60,374 nt of DNA from Limnobacter litoralis (GCF_030160455.1 NZ_BSOJ01000020.1:1-60374), one strand, 5' to 3'; positions 32,301 to 43,144 are shown, counted from the first letter of the stretch. The notes: generated by a model from the sequence alone, not told the origin. A program made the numbers and translations.

Positions 32301-32535
32301 CATGCGTTTGCGCCCGATCGTGATGACCTCGCTGGCGTTTGGACTGGGCGTGTTGCCCTTGGCCATTTCCACAGGCGCGGGTTCAGGAAGCCAGAATGCA
32401 ATCGGCACTGGTATTTTGGGCGGCACGATTACAGCCACCGTGTTGGGTATTTTCTTTGTGCCCCTGTTTTTTGTCGCTGTGCGGCGCGTGTTCAGCAAGC
32501 GCACGGGCAGCAAGGAGTTGTCTCACAATGAGTAA
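29392..32535 (+). CDS. RND multidrug efflux pump, AcrB/MexB (HAE1) type
   Basis: Inner-membrane proton/drug antiporter of 1047 residues, the normal HAE1 length. It begins [20 protein letters not shown] (TM1). Two large periplasmic loops and twelve membrane helices follow the AcrB pattern. TM4 carries the proton-relay Asp pair in [15 protein letters not shown], and the TM10-TM11 segment [15 protein letters not shown] has the conserved Lys. AAGGAG lies upstream of the ATG. Substrates are unknown but hydrophobic or amphiphilic compounds are usual. The last 8 bp overlap the channel gene. Confidence 0.95.
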   Translation: MSRFFIDRPIFAWVIAIVIMLAGVLAIRELPIEQYPDIAPPAVTISTTYPGASAETLQNSVTQVIEQRMTGLDGLRYMKSTSDSSGQVRIELSFNVGTNPDIAQVQVQNKLSQALPVLPSAVQRQGVVVTKSATGFLEVIAFTSDDPKYQSTDLADFVATNIQDTISRAKGVGEITIFGGQYAMRIWLDPHKLQQYNLTVADIKSAIVAQNAQVSAGELGGSPAVDGQALNATITAQSQLQTPEQFRQILLKSSTDGAAIHLGDVARVELGSDNYTFQPSWNGKPSAGLGIRLASGANALDTVDTVNAEMKRLEPLLPPGMHYNVVYDTTPFVKLSIQGVIETLLEAIVLVFMVMYLFLQNFRATLIPTIAVPVVLMGTFGVLAAFGLTINTLTMFAMVLAIGLLVDDAIVVVENVERVMTEEGLSPKEATRQSMDQITGALVGIGLVLSAVFIPMAFFGGSAGVIYRQFSVTIVSAMALSVLVALVLTPALCATLLKPVHKGETHHAGGPLGRPVTAFNNLFNAMTLRYQNAVGKLLAKSTRMFVLYGAVFAVMVFMFHKLPTSFLPNEDQGVFFIQVQLPPAATKEQTSNVLKKVQHYFLVDEKKNVQSLFTVAGFSFSGTGQNSGLGFIKLRDWKERPGPENSVDAVVARASKFFATIPDAQAFAFAPPAIRALGNASGFDLFLQDRAGLGRDALLKARGQLLAAASKNPEVTKVRPNASPDVPQYHLDIDAIKAGSMGVSMADVNDTLSTAWGGNYVNDFLDRGRVKKVYVQGDAPFRMLPQDLNDWYVRNKQGQMVAFSNFATSKWTVGAPRLERYNGLPAVEVLGEAAAGKSTGDGMNAMEDIAKQLPPGLGISWTGLSYEEKQTGSQAYFLYAISLLVVFLCLAALYESWSVPFAVILVVPLGVVGALLATGMRGLANDIYFQVALLTTVGLSSKNAILIVEFAKEQVDNGVGLVEATLNAVRMRLRPIVMTSLAFGLGVLPLAISTGAGSGSQNAIGTGILGGTITATVLGIFFVPLFFVAVRRVFSKRTGSKELSHNE

Positions 32536-33970
32536 AGCATTCAAAGCCCAAAGCGGTATGGCCTTGAAACGCCTTTCCATGGCCAGCGTGGTGTTGCTGA
32601 GCGCATGCAGCACGCTAGCCCCCACGTACCAACAACCCGAGACCGCGGTTACACCCAACTGGCCTGCTGGCAAAGCGTACGCAATCGACCAACCAAGCGG
32701 TGTCGCGGTCAGCCAGATCACATGGAAAGACCTGTTCAAGGAAGACTCCATTAAACAAGTGATTGGCATGGCCCTGCAAAACAACCGCGACCTGAAGGTG
32801 AGCGTCTTGAATGTGGAGCGTGCGCAGGCCCTGCTGGGTGCCCAACGCGCTGCTTACTTTCCGACCATCAGCGCAGACGGCGCGGGTTCACGCCAGAAAT
32901 TGCCTGCGTCGGTCACGAATGGCCGTTCAACAGCCAACACGCAGTACAGCGGCACTGTGGGCCTTGCCACTTACGAACTCGACTTTTTCGGCAAGGTACG
33001 CAGCTTGAATGACGCGGCGCTGAACACCTACCTCAGCACCGAACAGGCACAGCACAGTTTTCAACTGGCGTTGATTGCCGACACGGCGTTTGCCTGGTAC
33101 ACGCTGAGTGCCGATCGGGCCCGACTGGCTTTGGCGCAAGACACGCTGAAAAATCAGCAAACTGCGCTTGATCTGATCGAGAAGCGATTCAAGCTTGGCG
33201 TGGGCACTGAACTGGATGTCAACCAGGCCAGAACCACGGTTGAATCGGCCCGTGCGGATGTTGCCCGGTACACCCGTCTGGCTGCACAAGACCTTAACGC
33301 CCTGAACCTGCTGACCGCCCAACCCGTGCCTGAAAAATGGCTGCCCAAAGGCGAGCTGGACGACAGCACAGCCATGATCGACCTGAAAGCAGGTTTGCCA
33401 TCCGACGTTTTGCTTCGCCGCCCCGATGTGAAGGCAGCCGAATACCAACTGAAGGCGGCAAATGCGAAAATTGGTGCGGCGCGCGCAGCATTTTTTCCGT
33501 CGATTACCTTGACTGGCAGTTACGGCAGCGCCAGCAACCAGTTGTCAAACCTGTTTGAAGCAGGCACCGAAACATGGACGTTCATACCGAAAATCAGCTT
33601 GCCCATTTTTGATGGTGGCCGCCTGCAGGCCTATCTGGATGTCAGCAAAATTGACCAGAAAATTGCCGTGACCAACTATCAGAAGGCCGTTGAAACGGCG
33701 TTTCGGGAAGTGGCAGACGCCCTGGCCGCCAAAGGCACATTGAACACCGAGCTGCAGGCCCAGCAAAACCTGGTGGACGCCAGTGCGGCAAGTTACAAAC
33801 TGTCCAAAGCGCGGTTTGAAGGGGGCGTGGACAGTTATCTTCAGGTGCTGACCGCGCAACAGGCGTTGTACACCGCTCAACAAAACCTGATTGCCACCCG
33901 ATTGCTGAAAACCAGCAACCTGGTCACCTTGTACAAGGTGCTTGGCGGTAGTTGGGGGGCAAATTCATGA
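32528..33970 (+). CDS. Outer-membrane efflux channel lipoprotein (OprM/NodT type)
   Basis: TolC-superfamily channel of 480 residues. A lipoprotein signal ends in LLSAC with C27 as the lipidation site. Two outer-membrane efflux repeats follow, with long amphipathic helices and conserved segments such as [18 protein letters not shown] and [12 protein letters not shown], the two beta-strand regions. ATG 32528 overlaps the pump stop codon (ATGAGTAA) and has AAGGAG upstream, so translation is coupled. The frame extends further upstream inside the pump gene, but that part is not coding for this protein. Confidence 0.93.
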   Translation: MSKAFKAQSGMALKRLSMASVVLLSACSTLAPTYQQPETAVTPNWPAGKAYAIDQPSGVAVSQITWKDLFKEDSIKQVIGMALQNNRDLKVSVLNVERAQALLGAQRAAYFPTISADGAGSRQKLPASVTNGRSTANTQYSGTVGLATYELDFFGKVRSLNDAALNTYLSTEQAQHSFQLALIADTAFAWYTLSADRARLALAQDTLKNQQTALDLIEKRFKLGVGTELDVNQARTTVESARADVARYTRLAAQDLNALNLLTAQPVPEKWLPKGELDDSTAMIDLKAGLPSDVLLRRPDVKAAEYQLKAANAKIGAARAAFFPSITLTGSYGSASNQLSNLFEAGTETWTFIPKISLPIFDGGRLQAYLDVSKIDQKIAVTNYQKAVETAFREVADALAAKGTLNTELQAQQNLVDASAASYKLSKARFEGGVDSYLQVLTAQQALYTAQQNLIATRLLKTSNLVTLYKVLGGSWGANS

Positions 33971-34557
33971 ACTCGCCCGCACTGAGCCACAAGGCCGAAC
34001 TTCGTCGACAGCAAATTCTGGATGCCGCTGGGCAATGCTTTAAAAAAAGCGGCTTCCACGGGGCCAGCATGTCAGAAATTGCCAAATCGTTTGGCATGAG
34101 CGCCGGCCACATCTACAACTACTTCGACAGCAAGGAAGCGATCATCGAGGCGATTGTTCAACAGGACATGGAGCACTCGCTGGAGAAGATCGCCAATCTG
34201 CACGGCAAGGGCGACTTGTTGGGAGCCATTCTGGCCACGGTGGATGAAGGGTTGCAACGGCGTATTCAACGCAGCGCGCTGGACACGGAAGTGTTGGCGG
34301 AGGCGTGCAGAAACCCGAGGGTGGCCAAAATCATTCAGGAGGCAGACCTCACCATTCGCGGAAAGCTGCAGGCCCTGTTGACCGAAATCGTCAGTGCCAA
34401 AACACCACGTTGCCCAAAAACCATCGGGGCAAAGGCGGCCGTGTTGATGGCACTGTTCGATGGCATGATGATTCGTGGCATACGCCAGCCAGACCTGAAC
34501 CAGCCTGAATTGGCCAAAACCCTGCGCTGCGCAATTCGCGACTTGTTGGACAACTAG
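33967..34557 (+). CDS. TetR-family repressor of the efflux operon
   Basis: Repressor of 196 residues. The N-terminal helix-turn-helix region RQQILDAAGQCFKKSGFHGA, with MSEIAKSFGMSAGHIYNYF, is typical TetR. The C-terminal ligand-binding domain diverges, as usual. ATG 33967 overlaps the channel stop in ATGA, so it is the fourth gene of the operon. AcrR/TtgR-type repressors are more often divergent from their pump. Autoregulation through the palindromes at 28113 and 28168 is likely. The 3' end overlaps hemW convergently by 4 bp. Confidence 0.9.
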   Translation: MNSPALSHKAELRRQQILDAAGQCFKKSGFHGASMSEIAKSFGMSAGHIYNYFDSKEAIIEAIVQQDMEHSLEKIANLHGKGDLLGAILATVDEGLQRRIQRSALDTEVLAEACRNPRVAKIIQEADLTIRGKLQALLTEIVSAKTPRCPKTIGAKAAVLMALFDGMMIRGIRQPDLNQPELAKTLRCAIRDLLDN

Positions 34558-35771
34558 CGCAAAAACAGGCTCTGCAGGTCGTTCAAAAAGCGAATGCCCA
34601 ATTCAGTGGGCTGAAACACCCCTGGTTTGTTGTGCATCAGTTGCTTGCCCAAGGCCTCGCGCAGCGGGGCCTGAAGATCGGTCACTGGGCGACCGCATCG
34701 CTCGGTGAAATACTGCTCGGGCACCCCGTCCAGTAGACGCAGCGCATTCAGCATGAATTCAAACGGCAGCTCTGTAGCCTTCAGCTCACGCACCTCAAAC
34801 CCTGCCCCGCCAGCCATGGCCTCCTGCATGTAGGCTTGCGGGTTTCGCAGGCGTGTTTCACGCTCAATGCGATTGGGGTAAGTGATCTTGCCGTGTGCGC
34901 CAGCACCAATGCCGAGGTAGTCGCCAAAGGTCCAGTAGTTCAGGTTGTGCTGACAACGATGGCCAGGCTTTGAAAACGCCGACACTTCATAACGTTGGTA
35001 GCCTGCGGCGGCCGCTTTCGCGTGCACGGCGTCTTCAATGTCGGCCAGGGTTTCCTCAGCGGGCAACAATGGGGGCTTCACGGCGAACTGGGTGTTGGGC
35101 TCTAGCGTCAACTGATACAGCGACAAGTGCGTGGGGCCAAGCTCGATGGCTTGCTGCAAGTCGGCCAGCGCCTGTTGCGGGGTTTGATCGGGCAGGCCAT
35201 ACATCAAATCCAGATTGACTTCATCAAACAGGGCGATCGCGCTTTCCGCAGCCTCAACCGCTTGCCTGCCTTGGTGAATCCGCCCAAGGGCGGACAGGTG
35301 CGAGTCGGAAAAACTTTGAACCCCGATGGAAATCCTGCTTACACCCGCCTTTTTAAAGCCTTCAAAACGGGCTTGCTCGAAAGTACCGGGGTTGGCCTCC
35401 ATGGTGATTTCACCCGTGCCGGGCATGCCCAGCCGCGCACGCACGGCGCCCAGCAACTCGTCAATCAGCTCGGAGTGAAACAGCGAAGGGGTGCCACCGC
35501 CGATGAAAATGGTGTGCAGCTTTCGCCCCCACACCTTGGGCAACTGGGCATTCAGGTCTGCAATAAGGGCATTCAGATATTGCCGCTGCAGGGCGATGGG
35601 CAAACCATGGTCTTCCTGACGGTCGGAGCCTTGCGCCAAATGACTGTTGAAGTCGCAGTAGGGGCACTTTTTCACACACCAGGGCAGGTGAATGTAAAGG
35701 CTGAGTGGTGGCAGCGCCGTGAAGGTGAGATCACTGGGCTTGAAAATTTGCGTGACCAGATTCAAGGCCAT
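34554..35771 (-). CDS. hemW: Radical SAM heme chaperone HemW
   Basis: HemN-like radical SAM protein of 405 residues. The N-terminal HLPWCVKKCPYCDFNSH holds the CxxxCxxC site for the 4Fe-4S cluster that cleaves SAM. FIGGGTPS and the later SIGVQSF, HLSLYQLTLEPNT and HNLNYW segments match HemW. It lacks the extra N-terminal cysteine arrangement of true oxygen-independent coproporphyrinogen oxidase HemN, so heme delivery is the more likely role. It is the third gene after rph and rdgB on the minus strand, with only 4 bp between rdgB and hemW. Confidence 0.88.
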   Translation of the reverse strand: MALNLVTQIFKPSDLTFTALPPLSLYIHLPWCVKKCPYCDFNSHLAQGSDRQEDHGLPIALQRQYLNALIADLNAQLPKVWGRKLHTIFIGGGTPSLFHSELIDELLGAVRARLGMPGTGEITMEANPGTFEQARFEGFKKAGVSRISIGVQSFSDSHLSALGRIHQGRQAVEAAESAIALFDEVNLDLMYGLPDQTPQQALADLQQAIELGPTHLSLYQLTLEPNTQFAVKPPLLPAEETLADIEDAVHAKAAAAGYQRYEVSAFSKPGHRCQHNLNYWTFGDYLGIGAGAHGKITYPNRIERETRLRNPQAYMQEAMAGGAGFEVRELKATELPFEFMLNALRLLDGVPEQYFTERCGRPVTDLQAPLREALGKQLMHNKPGVFQPTELGIRFLNDLQSLFLR

Positions 35772-35775
35772 GTGA

Positions 35776-36402
35776 TCAACCCTGCCTGACCAGATTCAAA
35801 CGTTGCTGCAACTCGGCCAGCAAAGCCTGCGTGGCCTGCGCGCGGTGGCTGTGCAGGTTCTTCAGGTCTTTGGGCATTTCAGCGGCTGTACACTGGTGGG
35901 CGGGCACCCAAAAATGCGGATCGTAACCAAAGCCGTGTTCACCGCGGGGCTGGTCGATCACCTCGCCAAACCACAGCTTTTGGGCAATGGTGGGCGTGGG
36001 GTCATCGGCGTGGGCCACCCACACCATGGCGCAGACAAACCAGGCGCGGCGGTCTTCAACGCCTTGCAGGTTTTCAATCAGTTTGGCGTTGTTGCTGGCG
36101 TCGCTTTTTTCCAGCCCGAACAAGGTGGCGTATCGCGCTGACAGCACACCAGGCGCGCCTTGCAGGGCTTGCACACACAGGCCAGAGTCGTCTGCCAAGG
36201 CAGGTCGGCCCGTCAGTCGGCTGGCGTGGCGCGCTTTGGCCAAGGCGTTTTCAACAAAGGTGTGAAAGGGCTCTTCCGCCTCGGGCACACCCAATTCTGA
36301 CTGGGGCACCCAAGTAATGCCCCAAGGGGCAAACAAGGCAGAGAATTCCTTCAACTTGCCGGCATTGCCACTGGCCAGCACCCAGACGTCGCTCGTGTTC
36401 AT
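35776..36402 (-). CDS. rdgB: RdgB/HAM1 non-canonical purine NTP pyrophosphatase
   Basis: House-cleaning pyrophosphatase of 208 residues that converts ITP, dITP and XTP to monophosphates. The N-terminal [13 protein letters not shown] motif binds the triphosphate. The [22 protein letters not shown] motif carries the catalytic Asp pair, and [10 protein letters not shown] is the base-recognition segment. The length is normal. It overlaps the upstream rph by 4 bp and is followed by hemW, a gene order common in beta- and gammaproteobacteria. Confidence 0.94.
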   Translation of the reverse strand: MNTSDVWVLASGNAGKLKEFSALFAPWGITWVPQSELGVPEAEEPFHTFVENALAKARHASRLTGRPALADDSGLCVQALQGAPGVLSARYATLFGLEKSDASNNAKLIENLQGVEDRRAWFVCAMVWVAHADDPTPTIAQKLWFGEVIDQPRGEHGFGYDPHFWVPAHQCTAAEMPKDLKNLHSHRAQATQALLAELQQRLNLVRQG

Positions 36403-37118
36403 TGTGCTTTCTGCTGACGAATCAGCTCGGCAATGCCCGCACCTGCACTGTCCAGCATGGCGTTCAATTCCGCACGGCTAAACGCGGCGCCTTCGGCTGT
36501 GCCCTGCACTTCCACAAAGCCGCCATGCTCGGTCATGACCACGTTGAGGTCGGTCTCGCATTGGCTGTCCTCGTCGTAATTGAGGTCAAGCACCACCTGT
36601 CCGTTCACCACGCCCACGGACACGGCCGCCACGTACTGGGTGATGGGGGACTCTGTCAGCGCACCGCTGTCCAGCAGGGTTTGAACGGCATCGGCCACCG
36701 CCACCATGGCACCCGTGATTGAGGCGCAACGGGTGCCGCCGTCCGCCTGAATGACGTCACAATCGATTTTCAGGGTGCGCTCACCCAGCTTTTCAAGATT
36801 GACGGCTGCGCGCAACGCGCGACCGATCAAGCGCTGAATTTCCTGAGTACGGCCACTCTGCTTGCCCTTGGCGGCCTCACGGTCCATGCGGGTGTGGGTA
36901 GAACGAGGCAACATGCCGTATTCCGCGGTCAACCAACCCTGGGCCTTTCCTTTCAGGAATGAAGGCACCTTGTCTTCGACTGAGCAGGTGCACAGCACGT
37001 GGGTGTCACCCATCTGCACAAGCACCGACCCTTCTGCATGGCGGGTGTATTTGCGCTGAATGCGCACGGTGCGCAGTGCTGTGGGGGTTCTTCCATCGGG
37101 ACGGGTGGCCTCGGTCAT
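36399..37118 (-). CDS. rph: Ribonuclease PH
   Basis: Phosphorolytic 3'-5' exoribonuclease of 239 residues that trims tRNA 3' ends. RPDGR near the N-terminus, the [11 protein letters not shown] strand, MLPRSTHTR and the phosphate-binding [14 protein letters not shown] and [13 protein letters not shown] segments are all present. The length equals the family norm with ATG 37118, which has GGAGA 8 nt upstream; another ATG 12 nt earlier lacks this. It overlaps rdgB by 4 bp. Confidence 0.95.
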   Translation of the reverse strand: MTEATRPDGRTPTALRTVRIQRKYTRHAEGSVLVQMGDTHVLCTCSVEDKVPSFLKGKAQGWLTAEYGMLPRSTHTRMDREAAKGKQSGRTQEIQRLIGRALRAAVNLEKLGERTLKIDCDVIQADGGTRCASITGAMVAVADAVQTLLDSGALTESPITQYVAAVSVGVVNGQVVLDLNYDEDSQCETDLNVVMTEHGGFVEVQGTAEGAAFSRAELNAMLDSAGAGIAELIRQQKAQ

Positions 37119-37148
37119 TGCATTCTCCATGTTGATACTTGTCGGGCA

Positions 37149-38318
37149 TTATCGCGCATCTTCTTCCCACAACGGGAGCTGGTCGGGCTGGTCTGCCAAT
37201 TCCATGTGGGACAGATGGCTTGCCTTAACCCCGAGCAATCGGATTCGCGAACGCGGATGGTTGGACGCAGAGGTGTCGAAAGGCACCTTTTTCAAACATT
37301 CGCGCGCGGCCTGCAAAATTTCAGTGGCGCTGCTCACGGTGTGACCAGGCGTGTGGTCGCGCGTCACACTGGTGAAATCGGGGAAGCGGACTTTCAGGCC
37401 AATGGTGCGGGCCTTCAGTTTTTTGCGCTCAAGGTCACTGGCCAGCTTGTCCGTCAAGCGGGTCAGAATGGCGGTCAGGGCTTCCCTGTCGCGGCGAATG
37501 TGAAGGTCATTCTCGAACGTGGTTTCACGGCTGATGGATTTGGGGTCGCCGCCCAGGCTCAATTCCCGTCGGTCTATGCCACGGGCACATTCATACAGCC
37601 ACAGGCCATAACTGTTGCCAAAGTGGGCCTGCAATTGGGGCAATGGGGCCAAAGCCAGTTCACCCACGGTGCGGATATTCAATTCGATCAGTTTGGCTTG
37701 CGCCTTGGGACCTATCCCATTGACCTTGCCCACTGGCAATGGCCACACCACAGTTTCAAATTCATGGGGCCTGACAAGGGTCAAACCATCGGGCTTTTGA
37801 AGATCTGAGCAGATTTTGGAGGTCAGCTTGTTTTCTGACAGCCCAATTGAGCAGGTCATGCCACCAGTGGCGTCTTTCACGGCCTGTTTCAATTGCGCGG
37901 CCAACTGCCGGGCTTTCTCAAAGTCACCCTGCGTCTGCTCAGTCAAGTCCAGGTAAATTTCGTCCACCCCCCTGTTTTCCATCACGGGCGTCAGTTGCAG
38001 CACGGCTTCCTTGAAGCGGCGCGACAGGGTTGAATACCACTCGAAATCAGCAGGCAACAAGATGGCCTGGGGAGCCAGTTTGGCGGCGCGCATGGTGGGC
38101 ATGGCCGAGTGCAAGCCCAGTTTTCGGGCCTCGTAATTGGCTGTGGTCAGTACCCCCCTGCCCTGGTATTGGCCCAGCAAGGGGAAATCTTGCCCAGGCA
38201 AGGGTTGAATGCCCCGACGACCACCCACTGCAACGGGACGTCCCTTCAAACGGGGGTCTCGCACCAGCTCTGCGCTGGCATAAAATGCATCCATGTCGAG
38301 ATGTGCAATGATTCTCAT
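37149..38318 (-). CDS. dinB: DNA polymerase IV
   Basis: Y-family translesion polymerase of 389 residues. The palm has HLDMDAFYAS (first metal Asp) and VDEIYLDLT (second acidic pair). The steric-gate region is present, the helix-hairpin-helix thumb is NGIGPKAQAKL, and a little-finger domain follows. QLPLWEEDAR at the extreme C-terminus is a beta-clamp-binding motif. I chose ATG 38318 (MRIIAHLDMD) by analogy with other DinB proteins; a further in-frame start lies 21 nt upstream. No LexA-like box was identified upstream, so SOS control is unproven. Confidence 0.93.
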   Translation of the reverse strand: MRIIAHLDMDAFYASAELVRDPRLKGRPVAVGGRRGIQPLPGQDFPLLGQYQGRGVLTTANYEARKLGLHSAMPTMRAAKLAPQAILLPADFEWYSTLSRRFKEAVLQLTPVMENRGVDEIYLDLTEQTQGDFEKARQLAAQLKQAVKDATGGMTCSIGLSENKLTSKICSDLQKPDGLTLVRPHEFETVVWPLPVGKVNGIGPKAQAKLIELNIRTVGELALAPLPQLQAHFGNSYGLWLYECARGIDRRELSLGGDPKSISRETTFENDLHIRRDREALTAILTRLTDKLASDLERKKLKARTIGLKVRFPDFTSVTRDHTPGHTVSSATEILQAARECLKKVPFDTSASNHPRSRIRLLGVKASHLSHMELADQPDQLPLWEEDAR

Positions 38319-38399
38319 CAAACGCCCGGTGTACTGCAAGCTTCACAGCTTGAGAGTTTACAATCCCCACACACCTTGTACACAGAACTGGATTCACCC

Positions 38400-39329
38400 A
38401 TGAGCAAAGATCAGTCAGACAGCGGCCTTGTTTACAGCATGACGGGTTATGCCAACGTGCAAAAAGTCACGCGTGCCGGCACACTGACACTTGAACTTCG
38501 AAGCGTCAACTCACGCTTTCTGGACTTGAATTTCCGCATGCCCGATGACCTGCGGACCCATGAAACCACGCTGCGCGAAAAGCTGAACGCCAGCCTGTCT
38601 CGTGGCAAGGTCGAAATTCGCCTGTCCTGGGGTCGAAGCGAGGGTGAAAAACGCATCCCGACAATCGATTTGAAGCAGGTTCAACTGCTGGCCGAACTGG
38701 AAGACTCGATCAAGTCGGTTTTGCCTCAGGCAGGTGGTTTCCGCGTGGTGGATGTGCTGAACTGGCCCGGCGTGGTGGAAGACGATGGCTTGTCCGCCGA
38801 TGAAATGCAAGAGGCCGTGGCCAGCCTGTGCGACACGGCCATTGACGCTTTGAAGCAGACCCGCGCCCGCGAGGGTGAGCAGCTTGGCCGCGTGTTGCTG
38901 GAGAAAATTGATGGCATGGCCCGCATTATTGACCTGCTGACCCCGCAATTGCCGCAGTTCGTGGCCCATTACGAAGGCAAGGTGCGTGAGCGAATGACCG
39001 AGTTTTTTGACAAGGTGATTCAGGAAAAGGCCGCCCATCTGACCGTGCAAGACCTTGAGGAACGCGTGAAGCATGAAGTGGCGCTGCACAGCGTTCGCAT
39101 CGATGTGTCGGAAGAAATCGACCGCCTGCAGACGCACTTCAAGGAAGTGCGCCGCATTCTGAAAAAAGGGGGCGTGATCGGCAAGCGACTGGACTTTGTA
39201 ACCCAGGAGTTGAACCGTGAGGCCAACACCCTGGGCAGCAAGGCCCACGCCATTGCACAAACCCAGGCCAGTATTGACCTAAAGGTGCTGGTCGAGCAGT
39301 TCCGGGAGCAAATCCAGAACATCGAGTGA
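38400..39329 (+). CDS. YicC-family endoribonuclease
   Basis: Protein of 309 residues of the YicC/YloC family. It begins MSKDQSDSGLVYSMTGYANV, where SMTGYA is the hallmark. LRSVNSRFLDL follows and the C-terminal half (DVSEEIDRLQTHFKEV, LDFVTQELNREANTLGSK) is strongly conserved. Family members are hexameric metal-dependent endoribonucleases. YicC usually stands next to gmk, but no gmk is seen here. The final 51 bp overlap the CheW-like gene on the opposite strand. The true start is ATG 38400; the frame continues upstream as antisense of dinB. Confidence 0.9.
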   Translation: MSKDQSDSGLVYSMTGYANVQKVTRAGTLTLELRSVNSRFLDLNFRMPDDLRTHETTLREKLNASLSRGKVEIRLSWGRSEGEKRIPTIDLKQVQLLAELEDSIKSVLPQAGGFRVVDVLNWPGVVEDDGLSADEMQEAVASLCDTAIDALKQTRAREGEQLGRVLLEKIDGMARIIDLLTPQLPQFVAHYEGKVRERMTEFFDKVIQEKAAHLTVQDLEERVKHEVALHSVRIDVSEEIDRLQTHFKEVRRILKKGGVIGKRLDFVTQELNREANTLGSKAHAIAQTQASIDLKVLVEQFREQIQNIE

Positions 39330-40865
39330 AGCGCTTGCAGCGGGGGTTTGCCTGCCTGGCAAACCAACGCCTATGGCATGCAGGTCCAAAACACGCAGCA
39401 TGCGCTTGTCCTCCCTGGTGCCAATTTCGACATGGGGGTGGCTGGTTTGCCCAAAGTTGCCCGGTTCACTTCGCTTGGCCCCCAACACCGGAATTGAATT
39501 TTTCCATCGCGCCGATTCAATCGTCTTCAAGGCCCTGACCGCAAACCCAACCTTGCCCTGCTGACATTGCACAATCAAGATGCTGCTGTGGGAGCCCAGC
39601 CCCTGGCGCCTGCCGGTCAGCAAATGACTCAGGCTGTAGACGGGCATGTTTTCACCCTGATCATACACATAGCCGAGCAAGACGCCTTCGCCCGGCAAGA
39701 TGTCCAGTGCGGTGTTGTACGGAATGACTTTCAGGATGGATTCGATCGGCGTGGCCAGTTCATCTTGAACCCAAAAGGTCAAAAAACGGCTTTCCTGAAC
39801 ATACTCGCCCCGAGACTTCGAGAGATGGTCTGAATGGCTCTGGTTGTCGACTTTGCGTTTGGCCAGCAAGCTGGCCAACTCATTCAGTGCTGTATTGGAC
39901 TGTATCAATTGACCATTTAATACAAAGTGCGTGACGCCTGTGCAATGGTGCTTCTTCACGTAGGCATCGCCCAGCAGGCTGTTGGGCATCACCTGATCGA
40001 CCAAAGCGAGGGCGGCAGAATTGTCGTTGGAAAGGGGTGCGAAATTGGCTGGATCCAGGTTGACCATGTCCACCACTCGATCCACCATGAATGCCACAGC
40101 GCCCTCTTTCAGGCGGACCACGCAGGCTTCCCGCAGGCTGCGGGTATCACCGTCACTTCTGAAGCCGCATGCCAGGTTCAGGTTTACCGCCGGAATGAAC
40201 TGCCCGCGGTACTGCAATTCCCCCATAAAATGACCAGCGCACAGGCTCGAACTCGTAATTTCAGGGTTCGCCAGAGTGCTTTCTACCTGCGTGGGGTTGA
40301 TGGCGTAGCTGATTTGGCCCGATTGCAGCAACATGTAGGACTGGCCTTGCAATGTTTGACTGGCGTTTAAGGAATGCGCCGCGCCCAGACCCTGAAGCCT
40401 TTGCGGCTCTGGATCTTTTGCACTGGGCAAGCCGGGGAGGTTCATCAGGCCCTGGGGCTCCAATACATTCAACAAAATGCCGCTGTTGGGGCAGGTGACA
40501 CTTCCGGTGAAAAAATGCGCCCCACCACTTTCAAAGTGAATCGGGTTGATCTCGGTGATGTGAACATAAAACAGCTCATTGACACGATTGGCCGACAAGC
40601 CGATCAATTGGCCATGGGCAGCCACCACCACAATCGAATCTGCCGCCGAGGTTCCGACAGAAAGGTCCAGCATTTGACACAGATCGATCACGGGAACGAC
40701 CACACCTCGAAGGTTCAGCCCGCCCAAAAGGCCCTTGGCCTTGCAAGGCAGCGTGATTAAATCGCGCAAGGGCTGTACCTCTCTGATCGCTGAAATGGGC
40801 AATGCCAAATTCAGAGCGCCTGTCAGAAAGCTGCCATACCCGGCTTTTTCCTCGGGTGCGTTCAT
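39279..40865 (-). CDS. Triple CheW-domain protein
   Basis: Scaffold-like protein of 528 residues built of three CheW folds. The first (about 8-150) has [12 protein letters not shown] and [18 protein letters not shown]. The second (about 175-335) has [10 protein letters not shown] and [15 protein letters not shown]. The third (about 362-505) has [20 protein letters not shown] and [15 protein letters not shown]. Single-domain CheW has about 160 residues, so this is a fused trimer, without kinase or receiver. It starts 4 bp inside the end of the four-PAS chemoreceptor gene, and the two are surely co-expressed. No cheA or cheY is adjacent. The 3' end overlaps yicC by 51 bp. Confidence 0.88.
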   Translation of the reverse strand: MNAPEEKAGYGSFLTGALNLALPISAIREVQPLRDLITLPCKAKGLLGGLNLRGVVVPVIDLCQMLDLSVGTSAADSIVVVAAHGQLIGLSANRVNELFYVHITEINPIHFESGGAHFFTGSVTCPNSGILLNVLEPQGLMNLPGLPSAKDPEPQRLQGLGAAHSLNASQTLQGQSYMLLQSGQISYAINPTQVESTLANPEITSSSLCAGHFMGELQYRGQFIPAVNLNLACGFRSDGDTRSLREACVVRLKEGAVAFMVDRVVDMVNLDPANFAPLSNDNSAALALVDQVMPNSLLGDAYVKKHHCTGVTHFVLNGQLIQSNTALNELASLLAKRKVDNQSHSDHLSKSRGEYVQESRFLTFWVQDELATPIESILKVIPYNTALDILPGEGVLLGYVYDQGENMPVYSLSHLLTGRRQGLGSHSSILIVQCQQGKVGFAVRALKTIESARWKNSIPVLGAKRSEPGNFGQTSHPHVEIGTREDKRMLRVLDLHAIGVGLPGRQTPAASASLDVLDLLPELLDQHL

Positions 40866-42937
40866 TTCACAGCCTCTTCACCGGTCAACTGGCGCAGCAG
40901 GCTTTGAATATTCAGCATGGCCTGCTTTTGAATGGAGATGGCCTCTTCCACCTTGCCGATGTTGTCGCGAGACCCTGACACCGCCGACAGGATGCCCTCA
41001 AACTGACTGGATGCCCGCTGGGTCACTTCAGCACCTTCCTGAACCTGGGCGACCGACTCTTCCATCAAGGCAGAAATTTCTTTCGCAGCGGTCGAGCTGC
41101 TCTCGGCGAGCTTGCGCACTTCAGCTGCCACCACTGAGAAGCCAACGCCATGCTGACCGGCTCTGGCCGCCTCGATTGCGGCATTGAAGGCCAACAAATT
41201 GGTCTGGTTGGCGATCTCGCCAATCACGCGGACGATGTCAGACACGCGGTTGGCACTGGTTTGAATGGCATCAATGGTTGCAATCGACCGCTTCAGGTCC
41301 GTGGCCCCCTGCTTGGCAGCTTCCAGGCCATTGTCGGTTTGGCCTGCGGCGGAATCTGAACTGTCCACAATGATCTGCAGTGCATCCACCAATTGATCCA
41401 CGTGCCTGCGCATTTCGACCGATTTGCTGGTGATGCGCTGCTCAAGCAGCACCTCTTTGGTGACGTCGTAGGCAAATTTCACAATCTTCACAACCTTGCC
41501 ATTCAAATCCAGAATGGGGTTGTAGGTGGCCTGAATCCAGACATCGCGATTGAACTTGCCCACACGTTTGAATCGACCGCTTGTGAATTGACCTTCACCG
41601 AGTCGCAACCAGAAATCTCTATACTCCTCACTCTGTGTGTATTCAAGACTGCAAAACATGCTGTGATGCTGCCCCTGAATTTCACGAAGGGTGTAGCCCA
41701 TGGCCGCCAAAAAATTTCGGTTGGCGGTCAAGACACGCCCATCCAGGTCAAACTCGATCACGGCCTGCCCTTTGTCAATCGCCTCAACCCGGGCCATGCA
41801 CTCGGCGTTGACCAGCTTTGCCTGGGTGTAATCAGTGGCAAATTTCACCACTTTAACCAGCTTGCCCCTTGGGTCATAAATGGGGTTGTAGGTCGCCTGA
41901 ATCCAGACCTCGCGCCCATCCTTGCCAATCCTTTTGTACTCACCGTGTTCGAACTGACCGCGACCCAGACGTTCCCAAAAAGACTGATATTCAGCGGAAG
42001 TGACCTGTTCAGGGGCCACAAACATGCGGTGGTGGTTGCCCTTGATCTCGTCGAGTGAATAGCCCATCAACTTCAAAAAATTGCCGTTGGCATTCAAGAC
42101 CTTGCCAGTCATGTCAAACTCGATCACGGCTTGGGAACGGTTGATTGCCTCCAGCTTGCCAATGACGTCCAACTTTTCAAGTTTGGCTGCTGTTATGTCG
42201 CTGGCAAATTTCACCACCTTGAACGGCTTGCCCTCCAGGTCCATGATCGGGTTGTAGGTGGCCTGAATCCAGACGAGTTTGCCACCCTTGCCGTAGCGCA
42301 TGTATTCGCCACTGTCATATTTGCCCTCCCCCAGTTTTTGCCAAAATTGTTTGTATGCAAGCGACTCTGCCTCTTCCGGATCCACAAAAATGCGGTGATG
42401 CTGCCCTTGTATTTCTTCGAGCGAGTAGCCCATCAAGTTCAGGAAATTGTCATTGGCGGTCAGTATGTTTCCCAACAAGTCAAATTCAATGACCCCTTGG
42501 GATCTGTGAATGGCATCGACCTTGCCGCCATAGTCGAGCGACTTCAGTTTTTCGGCTGTGACGTCACTGGCCACCTTGATGACACTGACCACCTTCCCTT
42601 CGTCATCGAACACCGGGTTGTAGGTGGCTTGAATGTAAACATCGCGCCCATTGGCGTCCTGACGCAAGTATTCGCCACTCGCTGGCTTGCCCTCTCCCAG
42701 GTCTTTCCAGAATTGGCGATACTCAACGGTTTCTGAAGTGCCGGGTTTGCAAAACAGGGCATGGTGCTTGCCGATTACCTGGTCTTCGCGATAACCAAAC
42801 AGACTCAGAAAGACGGCGTTGGCGTTCAACACATGGCCCTGCGGATCAAATTCAATGCACGCCACCGTCTTTTCAAGGGCCTCGAAAAGGCGGGCACGGT
42901 GAGTCAATGGTTCTTGAACGGTAGAGAGGTCAGTCAT
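40862..42937 (-). CDS. Soluble chemoreceptor with four tandem PAS domains
   Basis: MCP of 691 residues without membrane segments. Four PAS units of about 122 residues (near 20-130, 140-250, 262-372, 384-494) each end in a PAC-like [21 protein letters not shown] block (YIQATYNPV in unit 1). Units 2 to 4 are very alike, so recent internal duplication is likely. The signalling hairpin [20 protein letters not shown] and [13 protein letters not shown] follow. The cytoplasmic location and PAS content suggest sensing of redox, oxygen or a small ligand. ATG 42937 with AAAGGA was preferred over a start 60 nt upstream. Translationally coupled to the triple CheW gene. Confidence 0.9.
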   Translation of the reverse strand: MTDLSTVQEPLTHRARLFEALEKTVACIEFDPQGHVLNANAVFLSLFGYREDQVIGKHHALFCKPGTSETVEYRQFWKDLGEGKPASGEYLRQDANGRDVYIQATYNPVFDDEGKVVSVIKVASDVTAEKLKSLDYGGKVDAIHRSQGVIEFDLLGNILTANDNFLNLMGYSLEEIQGQHHRIFVDPEEAESLAYKQFWQKLGEGKYDSGEYMRYGKGGKLVWIQATYNPIMDLEGKPFKVVKFASDITAAKLEKLDVIGKLEAINRSQAVIEFDMTGKVLNANGNFLKLMGYSLDEIKGNHHRMFVAPEQVTSAEYQSFWERLGRGQFEHGEYKRIGKDGREVWIQATYNPIYDPRGKLVKVVKFATDYTQAKLVNAECMARVEAIDKGQAVIEFDLDGRVLTANRNFLAAMGYTLREIQGQHHSMFCSLEYTQSEEYRDFWLRLGEGQFTSGRFKRVGKFNRDVWIQATYNPILDLNGKVVKIVKFAYDVTKEVLLEQRITSKSVEMRRHVDQLVDALQIIVDSSDSAAGQTDNGLEAAKQGATDLKRSIATIDAIQTSANRVSDIVRVIGEIANQTNLLAFNAAIEAARAGQHGVGFSVVAAEVRKLAESSSTAAKEISALMEESVAQVQEGAEVTQRASSQFEGILSAVSGSRDNIGKVEEAISIQKQAMLNIQSLLRQLTGEEAVK

Positions 42938-43144
42938 GACGAAATCCTTTGGCGAAGTGGGGTGAAACATACGGATGAATATACCCATCGCGGCCAATGC
43001 GGGTTACTCTACGGACGGGTGGTTTTGTCTACCCCAAAAGACTGAATGTCCAGAACAAACACCCAGAATCAGGGTGGTGTGTCATCCAAATTCGGACTTG
43101 CGCCGTTAGTCATCCCTGATCCTTTCACTACACAGGTACATAAA

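Noticed and set aside
40735-41187. Plus-strand frame of 150 codons at the CheW/MCP junction
   Set aside because: It is antisense to two coupled, well-conserved genes and has no ribosome-binding site.
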